Assembly: GCF_000003815.2 (NCBI RefSeq)
Contig: NC_049981.1
Location: 1,204,600-1,268,599, forward strand
Direction: 5' to 3'
DNA length: 64,000 nucleotides
DNA from: Branchiostoma floridae
Taxonomy: Eukaryota > Chordata > Leptocardii > Amphioxiformes > Branchiostomatidae
Made by a program: the position numbers and the translations under genes. Under the pieces are notes generated by a model that saw nothing but the letters and a program-made list of their open reading frames with translations, was not told the origin of the DNA and made no database searches. Position 1 is the stretch's first letter. Each line of letters starts with the position of its first letter. This document shows, piece by piece, positions 47,126-59,100 of the stretch.

Positions 47126-50100
47126 GTATCTTTGTGTACATGTATATACGTAGCTGCATGTTGTTTTACATGGACGTATGGTTCAGCTTTTGACGTGTGT
47201 CGGTTGCAATTTTTAAAAGTCTTTTCCTGTAGGAAATACATTCAAGATGAGGAAAAAAAAGACAAACTTAGGAATTAGATTAACAATTCAGGTCAGGTCC
47301 TGGAATTTTCGCCACGGTTTGCTTGTTTGTTTATTTACTTGTTTGTAGACGATACTTACTTGTATCGCTTGTCAGAATGACGTCTACTCTACTCTACTCT
47401 ACTCTACTCTAGAACAAGCTAACGTAACAGCTGCAAACGTATGAAGCTGGTAGATACCACATGGGATATATCTGTAGGACGCGATTTCCAAGAAATTGGG
47501 CAAAGATTAAGGATGGGGGGGCTAGGGATATCCTGAGGCGATAGAGGGAATTAGGTCAGGCTTGTTTTACACAGTTTGTAGATATCAAGCCTTCGTAACT
47601 ATTATGGGGCTGAAACGTCGCACGACTTATTTCCGATAAAGAGAAAATTGTGGACAATGCAAATAATGTGCTCTGTATATTATTGTCGATTATTGTATCG
47701 GGGACCTCCTCGACACGTATGTTTGCACTCACATGTGCGTGTGTGTGTATATGTGCGCGCATGTGTGCCTTGTGTATGAGTGTGCATGTTGGATTATTTG
47801 TGTGTGTATATGTATCATTTCTGTGTGTTGTATAAAAAACTATACCATTGCCATTTCTACCATGAGTTTGAATAAAACAAACTGTGCGCACTGTACCAGT
47901 TTTAAGGCTGTCTTTTAAGGTGGGGTCACACCTGCGTATACATTCAAGTCCGTATGAGGCGCGCATGGAATCATTAGACTCCACCAGGCCCCACAGGTCG
48001 TTGGAAAAATAATAGAAATTGGACAAACGTAAACAGGTAACATGTCAGACGACTTAGCTGGGTCGCTAACCATACTTCTCGGTCAGCTAACTCATCTGGC
48101 ATGTTGTGTATCTATGCTTGTCTAATTTATACCATTTTCCCCGCGACCTGTGGAGCATGGTAGAGACTAAGGGCGTCATACGCACCTCAAACGGACTCGA
48201 ATATATACGCATGTGTGACCCCACCTTTAAGGACAGTGTACTTTGCGTACAAAGACCCCTTTCTTGTGTTTTTATTGCATAAAACATGAGTCTCTTTTTG
48301 TGGACATTCGGCGCTTCGTAAATGACCCCTAGATCATTTCCCTAGATCTAGGACAAAATGTTGCATTTCATTTTTTGTTAAAGAAATTTGGATCATTTTT
48401 TTTTTAGAATTAATTTTGGCCAAATCGATCCAACAAATAATTTAAAAACACGACGCTGGCATTTTCAACATGTAAACGTGTAATCATCAGTCTGGTTACC
48501 GGAAACACAAAATTGTTCCTAGCCCCTAGTGCATTGCGCAGACGTGAATGAGAAGCCCAGGTGTTGTACTTTTGAATTAGTTTCCTTTCTTTACGCGGTC
48601 AAGTCGGACCCATTTGGATAATGCATTATGAATAGAAACTGAGGCAAATGGCCATATATATAATCGCCGCAAGCTGTTTTTGTATCAAAACATTATCAAA
48701 GCCCAAGTCATGCACTGCCTTCGGTAGGCCAACAACATAACAGCATATTGTGTATTTCAGGACAGTCACAGATGAATAAGTTTCTAATGTCATATCACGA
48801 AGATTCGGTGTTGTCAGAGCTTGACAGTTTTGCCACAGCCTGAAAACCATTTGGCCACTTTAACATCGTGAAATATTATCATTTCCCAAAAATTCATCAT
48901 CAAGTTCACCAAAAATTCATTATCAAGTCCACCATCGTCCATGTCATTTGTCCAGCAGATGCGATTGGCGTGTGTATTCGGCAGTTTAGCGCTGACATCG
49001 AACGCTTGTAATTTTTGTCACGTCTAAATGTCCCGCATGAAAAGTCCCCACAATACAAAAATAGCTCTAACTAGAGTTCCACGACCCCACACCTTCGCCA
49101 AATGATTCTACCCTTTACAACTGCTGACTAATTCTGTTTATCATTTATTATGCAAATAACGTCCTCATTTGCATAAATTATATTAGTTGATCATCTCCTT
49201 CACCAAACAACTGGCGTACACAATCTATGTTAAGAACTAAGGCTTAATCGCATGTTCTTATAATTTATGCAAATGCATAATTTATGTTCAACTGTACATA
49301 ACTTTCAAATGCTATAAGTACGAAGTTCCTGTCAGTTACCACAATGACATAGCATTTTCTCATTAATTATGCAAATTAGGTCTTTATTTTGCATAATATA
49401 TAACTATAAATATCCTTTTTTCATTTACAAATGTCACATGTTGTAATGGTCCTATATTTGAACCGAGCGTGTTTAGACGATTTTTTAAAATTAATTATGC
49501 AAATTAGAGTCCAATTTGCATAATTGATATGTAATTATATGAAGCATCACGTCAGCTATCTGTATACCAAAAATCATGACAATCCGTCTGTCCCTTCTTG
49601 AGTTATTCCCTTTCAAAGTCTAACACTAAACCTGTCCTGCAGTTCCAAAACAAGTTGCTAGGGTGTCTAAATCTATATCACTTACTTTCGGTTTCACGAG
49701 CTATCTACCACCCAAAAATCATAACCACAGCATGTCCAGAACTTGAGATATCAAACTCGGAAGTTCTGCTACAGTACCGTAACAAGCCCCTAGGGGGCCC
49801 AAAATCTAATCGTTTTCATGTGTTATCAAGATCTACCCACATACCAAATATCAATACACTCCATCCAGGCGTTCTCCAGTTATGCCGGCGTTCTACACAC
49901 ATACATACATACATACATACACACGCTACCCAAAATATAACCTTCTTGGCGAAGGTAAAAAATATAACCTTCTTGGCGAAGGTAATGAGTCCTCGATGCA
50001 GATGTTTCCACCTACGCAAAAATGTCCTACTTGAAACAATCACCCCTATCCTATGCAGAAATATCCCCCATGAAAAAAGTGCCTTCAAGAAGAAATGTTC

Positions 50101-53100
50101 CATGGCCTATGCAGAAAAATTGCCCCCCCCCCTTAAAAATAGTGTCCCTCATGCAGAAATGATCCCCCATAAAAAGTGTCTTACATGCAGAAATTCCCCA
50201 ATTCAGAAATACTCCTCCATTGAAAAGTGTCACCTCATGCAGAGATGTGCTCCATTGAAATGTTTAACCCATTCAGAAGTTACCTAATATTACCCTAATA
50301 AGATTATCATCCGCATGCTACTGTCTCTCATGGAAAATGTCCAGTGTTCCCTATGCAGAAATATGCCCTCAGCACAGCAGGTTCCATCCATAATGTTACT
50401 TATCTATTTATATTCATGTTGAGTTTGCTCTCTGAGAGAATATCCGCTAGCTAGCAGCCTAACATCTGCTTGGTGATTAGGGACGACAGTCGGAAATAGT
50501 TTTTAAGCCGGACCAAAATAAACAAGACACGATACAAAATAAATCAAGATGTGGCTACAGACGCCAACCGTTAACAAGAGACATTCCTTAGACTTATAAA
50601 TCTCTGAAGACTCTGACACAAAGAAGGATTAAAGAAGTATCTGTCAAGACAACGGTTGAAAAAGGTTAAAGTTAGGTTTATATGTCGGGGGGCGATCCGT
50701 TTCATGTTCGAGGCAATGTTAGAAGTGTAGAGGTTTCTAGTAAAAACAAAATGCGCACAAGAAGTCAGTATTAAAGCAACACACTTATACTAGTCAGTTT
50801 TGTATCTATATTATGTCTCTATGTTGTCTTTCTTGTTGTCTTGGCGAGCTGGTAATTAAAATCCTCGGTAATTTGTGTTTATAATTTGGACAGGTACACA
50901 CAGCATGAAAGGTTCAGTCCGCATTTTTGTCAGCTTGCGAATACAGTTCCTCTCAATTTCTACTAATTCTTGTCAAGCATCTCTCTAAAATGTGGTTTTA
51001 TTGTACCAAGCATTTGAGATTGTTTATATATGTGCTTACCACAGTTGAATTCTCATCCTCAATATACACCCGATTTCGCTATATTACAAAAACAAACATT
51101 CACTATTTCCTTCCCCTGCATTTGGGGGTGGTCTGTAAATCTGTTTTGAGAGGCATCGCCACAAGGTAGGCCATCTTGTACTTCAAACTCCACATTTTCT
51201 GTAATCTAATTATAAGGTACGTATAAATGTTAGATTATCTTATGTATAAATGCAATGCACAAGAAGCGGCAAGAATATAGTTGTATACAATTTGAGTTCG
51301 CTTACTTTGTGTCCTCTTACTTGTAACAATTTATGTTTTCTTCGAAAAAAAGATGACATACAGAGCACACTACTATTTTCTAAAAAATGACAAATAGAGC
51401 ACACCAGTACCATTTCGCAGGATACTCACGATTCGTACGAAGCTGACCATGTTTTTATAAGGCCACACCAATTTCATTTGTTGCTTCTCGGATCCGCCTG
51501 TCAATTTTTTTTTCCTTTTCCAAAAAGAAATCAAGTCTCGAGAAAAAATGATACATGTTTTGCTATCACAAACCTCTAAATATTGTCATTCAGAGCCACA
51601 TACACGTAATGTCAGTCTAAAAAAATGCCTTTTATTCAGAACATTAGTAACAAATCAAAGGAAGGGTTCATTGTATAAAACGTGCAATTAAACTTCCTAG
51701 GTTGTTGTTATTTGTGTTATTTACGCCGTATATCTTCAACCCAGACCTTTTGGAAAAAAAATATTCGACCCGTCGGTCCATTTTTTTCTGAAGAAATCAG
51801 AGAAGCAACAAATAAATTTGGTGTGGCCTAAAATGAATTTGATTGTGTCTTATTTTCTCTTCAGCAAGCCCGAGATTCCTGGTAAAACCGCGCCACCAGG
51901 TAGCTCGGCTGGGAAGTGCAGTGACCTTTCATTGCAGAGTGGTTGGAGATCCACAACCTACCCTTATATGGACAACAGATAACTTGGTAAGAATCAATTA
52001 CTAGCAAAATACATCCAATAGATTATCATATTGTTTATTATTTTTAGATGTCGTTTACGGAATGTTTGAACAAAACCGAATGATATTCGCAATCACATGA
52101 TATTGCCTAAATAGAGCAGTAATAAAAAGCGTCTAGCCAGAGTTTCTCTGGTTAGGCTCCATTTTCTTCCGGTACTTTCTTGATGGTCTTGGGTCCATTT
52201 TGAAAAAAAAAAAATGTATAGTTATCCTTATTCCAGGGATTTTCAGAAATTTATTTCCTTGCAAAATGATAAATTGCTATTATAATATAAAGTGTGACAC
52301 CAATAAGACGCTATATTGTTAGTGATACCATTTTAACATCCTGATTGATATAAGCCGTACAGCGTCAGCTATGCTAAACAGATTGAGAATATGAGAATGG
52401 CAGTCTCTCCCAAATCAGGCACATCTGATAGCTGACTCACTGATCAGTTGTATAGTAGATACTATTAAAATGGCCGATATGCTTGGAGTATACATTTTGT
52501 ATGAAGATGGTTATTTTTCAGTTTATGCTGTCTTTTTTTGTACAGGAGCCGCTTTTATTCCCCGGTGGAACTTATGGCCGTGTCAAGGTCAACACTAACG
52601 GAGACCTGACGATATCTGATGTCCAGTTGTCTGACCGGGGAGAGTACACCTGTCAGGGCATCAATGTTGATGGAGCGGCTACTGCAAAGGCCAAGCTGGT
52701 GGTCTTGGCGAAAGGAAGTGAAACCAACATTTCAGGTTATTAATTGTATAGCTCTGTCTGTGCCGTTTCTAACATACGGGTGGTACTCATGACACGCATT
52801 CTAAACCTTCGATGTTACTCTCTAGCTAAAGTAAGCCAAGCCTACGAAGTTACATTTTGTATATTGTAAACAATACCAAAGTCCTAAGCCTATCTTGAGG
52901 GGCCGATTACATGCGCGCGATAGGTTTGCTATCGTAATTTTTTTTATGAAATTAGGCCATGTTGCTGTTTGAATATGTCATCTTCTGGGAACGGTTGATC
53001 TAATTGTCAAGGAAGGTTAAACAAATCATTGAACGCGTAGAAAACTTTTTTGTACCGAACAATAAAGTCGTCATTTTTTTGTTCTTTCGCATCTTTTTCT

Positions 53101-56100
53101 TTGGTATTAAAATTGGCGTTGACATTAGTATTCATTTTGCGTAATGTTTTGCAATCTACGGCAGCAATTTGTTTAAATCTGATTTCTATAATTCTAACAG
53201 TATTGTTGAAACCTTTTTGATTGCCGTAAGTCGATGCACATGTCATTCATATGATCAAGTCAACATGGCCTTATCGGCACAACCGTGGGTGATTTTACTG
53301 TGTTAAAATTGTTGCTCAAAAAGCTTCTATATATCATTACCAAAAATAGATTTTAGAACATTTATTTTTTTACCAATCTTTCGAAAACAAAGTTAACTTG
53401 TGTTTTCAATACTATCACTAACACATCGTCTTTCGTAAAGAAATGAAGACAAAGGATCGTCTTGAACCGATTGATGAGAGTGCACAACTTGACACACCAT
53501 GGTGGCCAAGACCCGTGCTCAACCCAAGCGTTGGCACGTTCCGTGATCTAGCAACTGAAATGCACAAAAACAAAAAGGTAATATGTTATTTTCTATTACA
53601 GAAATGATCCACTTTTTTCACATATAAACTGTTCGGTGGCTTTTTGTATTTCTATCGATGTAGCCGGTTTAACCGCCCTTTGGCGTAACAAACTTCGCAG
53701 GCACTCACGCGGGGCGGAAACAGAGCTTATATTACACTGAAAGACAAACTTAACCTTTGCACATTTGACTGCAAATATTGTTAGAATCTATCTAAGGAGG
53801 ATGCCAGTGATAGTTGTAGGAAAGAACAAGTATATTAAGACATCTAGTGTTATGTAAAACTTCCGTTCTTTTGTTTTCTCACAGTCATGATGTTTCTTTT
53901 AATCTTTCTTACAGGTGTCCGAATACGTGTCATCTCTTCGTCTTGTTGGAGAGCACGTGAGTGTTATCTTCTATGTCTCATATCTTTCAACACCTTCAAC
54001 GGCATGGGTAAAAGAAAAGGGGGATCTACAGACACTAATGTTAGCTATATTAAATCTCAGTCTACAAAGTGAAGATCTGAAAATACTCGAGAAATTTCAA
54101 TAAGTATCGCACAGATACCGGTATGTAGTGTCATCCCATTACGCAGAGCCGTTTGAACTGTACATGTTATAGCGGTAGATGTTCTCATACTTTGATATTG
54201 TTGTTATCAATGTATTATACATTATGTATTACCACTGTCACGAATTTCTACTGTGCTTTAAATTTTGAATTACGATTCATTCATTTTTTTCAGTTACAAC
54301 GCCTCACAGGAAAGGTAAGTCTTTATTTGCTCTAGAGCATAACACAGTGTTAAACATGGCTTATTCTCCGATGGTAATATATCCTTTGTTACTCTTTTTA
54401 ATGGTGGGGACTTGTGATCGACGAACAATAAATGAAACAAGTGCTTTTAAAAAGCTGGCATTTTGCCGAGGTTTGTGTGTGCGAGATGTTTTTTCTAGTC
54501 GCCATTAGAATGTGCTGAAGGCAGTCAGTCGTTAACAGGTTGAACTTGCGACACCTCTTGTCACCATACAACGCTTCTTTAGGACAAAATGCTACTCTCG
54601 CTTGAGACAATATGGCGGCGCCCACGGACGCTAACGAAACCACTACAGGTTTAGGAATGTTTAAATCACATAATATGATGAGACAACGGAGACATAATTA
54701 GACTAAAGATAGTTGAAGAAGTTGTAAATAATGAAAGACATGTGTACCAATCGCGCCGCCTCCACCAGGCCGTCTTAGTTGGGAATGAATTGTAGAATTC
54801 AGTAAAAAAGGGAATGATTTGCCAGGAAAGTCAGTTCGCGTTAGGCCAAAATTATAGCACAAAACAGTTAAAATTTGGGCAGACGTCAGTAATGGGTACA
54901 TTACACTTAAAATTAAAGGCGAACAAATCTTAAGTGCACATTCCTAGTGCACATTGGTAGGAAGTAATCAGTTGTGAACTTGGATTTGTACTAGCTATAG
55001 ATTAAAGACGTATAATATAAAGGCCACAAATATAACGGTTTACGTACCACCTTTGCTCATACCTGTGAAGCAAACACTTTGATGAGTATTTTGCTTTCTT
55101 TGTATTTGTATATGTATATGTATATTTATAGAATTTAGACTTAAGTTGATTACATTCAATATTGATAACATAACGTGCCATTAACTACTTCTGACGTGCT
55201 TCCTGGCAATATGCGACTACCTGTGTCAACTTTGACAGCACTAACGTCAATGTTCCTCTATCCAGATCACCGCTTTAGACGTGCATCTTCTGTATTATAA
55301 AAGAGAGTCAAGGAAGACTTCAGACGCGTTTCAAAGAGTATTGGGTGCGTCGTATTTAATATTCCAGTAATATTCAATTAACCACATTGTACCGTCCTTA
55401 TTCTACGTTAACTTAGTTTGCGATTAAAAAAAATGTTTGTATAGTACACAGGACGCCACTGATAACAACTATAACCCCCTAAGAGGGTTATAGTACAAAT
55501 ATTGCTTGGGTCCTTGTTTTCAGATTGATCAGTCAGATAGCATGTATGTATGTATTACTACCGAATACGCCCGAGACATCCTTCATGGACATGTATGGCC
55601 TCTCTACGACATATATTGCCAACACCTAGCCTCCATAGCAGACTCTCTCGGACCGGTAGTCAGAGAAAGCCAGCAATCAGCGACCCAGTACAAAAAGAAA
55701 TGACCAGCAAAAGTGTATTTTGAGCGAAAAAAGGGCCCGAGATAGCCTGTTATGGAGGCTAGTCAACACCAACGTTGCTCTAACGTACAATCTCTCTAAA
55801 ATACGCATCGTGCGGCATGTTTACGACGGCAAATACAAGAATTAAGAACATTTTGGGACTGTTGGGGATGTGTAGTACAAGCATTCACTGACAGTTTTCT
55901 TGCGACTAAACGTTTTGCTCACATCATTGCCATTGGTTGATTTTGTCATAGTGTTACTTGCAGCCGCCAGGGTTACATAGATCACTCATTTCCTAAGGTA
56001 TACATGCTACTGCACTGTGTTAAACAGGAACGCCTCCGCAGTTCCCATAACAAACTGAAATATAACGGTGAACTTCTTTTTGCAACCTTAGGGTTCATCA

Positions 56101-59100
56101 ATGGGCAATCTCGGAAACTTGACGGCGAGGGTATGTAGTCTAGTTATTACTCTCTTTTCGTTTCCTTTTGAGTTCCCTATTCAAATTTTAGATTCGTAGC
56201 CTATTTGTAAAGCTATTGCTTTTTCCATAGTGTCATTGTCAGATTTCGTTAAGCTTTAAACCTCATAATGTGATATATGGAATACTAAGACTATGTAATA
56301 TTATGTAATATGCCGTTGAAGAACTTCTGGCATGAATAATTTTATTACATCCTGAGTAGTAGTTCAATTGCTCATTGCTAGATTTTAGGGTAACGCAAAT
56401 ATACTGCATTCTCCAACATATTGAGGTCCATACTTGCATTTAAGTGAATAAGGAGCAAATATTTGCTGTTTTGACACTTTAACTTTTAGAATAACGGAAT
56501 GCGAATAAAACAACAACGTGGCAGACAGTTCATGTTGTATTGAAATGAACCAATTTGAAAACAGAATCACATACTTTTAATTTGTTCTAACGTTACATGA
56601 TAAATCCGTGAGCACTCCAAAGATTCTTGAGGCAGAATGTGTTTTGGTAAAGAGTCTTGGTTCAACCGTTTACCTATATAATCATATATAAACGAAACAA
56701 TTTTGTTGGAAGCTGTATCCACGAATCAAGTGATAAGAGGCTTGGACACAAGATTGTTTTTATTTTATTTTCAATATATTTTTTATACTGTACTTGTTTT
56801 CTTTCCTAAGACATATTTAGTTCAACCAGAATGGTCGTTTTGTCGGGTTATATCGGAATCGTCAAATCAATAACATCACGGGTAAGTGAATCATCATAGA
56901 TAGGCTGTTATCATTATTATTATAATTGAAATGACCATTATGAATAACCTTGGAATATAAAGGTGAAATTGCATTTGGTATATTTAATAACTACCATGTT
57001 GTGTACGTTAATGTTTTTATAGTCTTTAGATTCTAACATATTCTTAACCTTTGAGCATATGTTTGTGGAAAAGTATAGCTGCAAATAACTTTGTCATTTA
57101 TATGCATATTCTACCCGTTATTGGTGCTGATAGGTTCTTTGAAACTAATTTTACTACCGACATGATTTTGATACTGAATGGCTATCAGACAAGAGATGAT
57201 TAAAAATGAAGCATCAAAAGGCCTATTTCGAACTGTCTCATCTTTTCACAGGCTTCGAAGATCGTGCATAATGTAAGGAAATATTTTGTTACTTTTGTCA
57301 ACTTACTTAAATGCTAGCTCAGTTCTATGTACTAGATTAACCATACAAATTGATTTCTATAAGTTTGACGTGGCAAATACAATATCTAGGGTACACAAAT
57401 ATGTCTTCAGGGACATGGAACATTCTAAACAGTTCTTGGTAATTCTGAGATCGTCAGATAGAACAGAATTCAAGTGCATTCTGCTGACGTATGAATACCT
57501 CAGACAAAATTTGCGCAATTGCGTATAAGAATAAAGATTGTTTCCCTTTAATCATCGTTATCCTGCATCGTTATGTAATCTAAGGTGGTCTGTTCTTCCT
57601 TTAAAATTCAGTTGAACACTCTGGGCGCATCTTTGATAGAACTGAAAAGAGAAATAGATGATTTTGGCGAAATACTTCCCCCTGAAGGACTTCAAAGTAA
57701 GAGACTTCATTCTTTTATCATTTTAATCAAGTGTCTATGTTTATGTTGAAGTATTATGGATGATGGTGAAGTATAACAATCTCAGTCTTCAGATGGAAAG
57801 AAACCTTCGGGTTGTTTGAAAGAAATTGAGATTGTTTTAAAAGATTTCAGATTGAAAAAAATTGTTAAGTTGTAAATGGTAGGAAGAATTTTGTCCAATC
57901 AGTATTTTGTCCAAAATTAATCTGGAGGATGTTAATGTTAATGTTGTAAGATGTTTTTGTGGTCAAAGATAAATGCCCAAAATTCTCATGTATTTCATAT
58001 CAATGTCAACAATACTGTGAACAAGGCTAAAATATGCATGTTTTTTTTAGGAATCGCAGTAAGTTATCTTTATTATTATGCGATGGCCAAAAAGAAAATT
58101 AAATTGTCTTATTATATTATTTCCGATGGATGGAAACTTATTGATCAAAAAGTATTGTATATATTTATCCATAGATAAATGACACAGGGCATGAGGCGCG
58201 TTTTCATAAGTTAGCTACCGTATACAAATAAATGAGATAAATTCTAGCCCTGTACATGTATGTCTAATAGGCTACTCTTTTCATTTGTATCTTACTTGAT
58301 ATTATCTCTAGGTGGCGCTCTTGAAGATTTTATAAATGATACATACGAGTGTCCTGAATTCCAGCAAGTTGACACTCCTGATATTCCCGAAAGGCTGCAG
58401 GTAATATGTACTGAACATTTATCTAAAGAAAAGGTTGATAAATTGATTGTTTACCGGGGACAAGGTCTAAAATATGTTAATACATTTCTGTCACTTTCAT
58501 TTTATTTTTCAACCGCGCCACAGGCAATATTGGCTATTTCGTGTATACTTGTAGTCCTGGGATTTACATATTTGAGCATATAATTTAACGGCAAAATAAC
58601 GTAATGCCATGATCATGAATTGTAGCGTGTTTCTTTGATTCAGAGGTTACTAATAGATTCACCATACTGTAGGCTGCCATGGCATGACCCTGATAGCCGA
58701 GAATTGTTGTAGGTGTAGCCATTCTTACACAAAGTTTATATGTGTTAACAACATACCAAATGAGTATGTATAATGAAGATTGCAGTAAAACGTAACGTGT
58801 ATCATAATTGTGACTTGTCATTTGTAACTGGTTCCCACTCAGGAAAACGTCAATGTCACTTTACTGGACTTCGCGAAAGTCGCGGAACATTCCGACAGAG
58901 TGAGTAAGAAAACATACCATGTTGTTCCCTAAAAGCAGCTGTCTAAACATATATCATACCAGGGCTCGAAATACCACCTGCATATGCAGGTTAGTGCAGG
59001 TATAATTGGAGCTGTGCAGGTATTTATGACGTCTACCTGCAACTAACCTGCACTGCTCCATGTACTGGGTTTTATACATAAATGTCTTAAGATGTAGGTG

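Larger units (their letters stand above)
47126..51864. other. First intron of the plus-strand gene, 4.7 kb
   Basis: Contains a TACTC microsatellite (47383-47411), a GT-rich stretch (about 47730-47830), the MITE at 47918-48226, the octamer-rich repeat (49142-49520), the dispersed repeat (49560-49985) and a minisatellite (49990-50360). 50400-51860 shows nothing recognised. Confidence 0.7.

Noticed and set aside
49598-50287. Longest plus-strand open frame without N, 229 codons
   Set aside because: It runs across a dispersed repeat, a CATA microsatellite and a 30-bp minisatellite. The protein consists of repeat translations with no splice or domain support.
56821-56881. Alternative reading of this exon starting FNQNGRFVGLYRN
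   Set aside because: It ends in phase 1 and cannot join the phase 0 exon at 57252. The acceptor at 56810 gives a frame that fits both neighbours.
58260-58583. Reading the 107-codon frame as one long exon
   Set aside because: A strong donor (CTGCAG|GTAATA) at 58400 restores phase 0 to the next exon, and the sequence after it is low in protein character.
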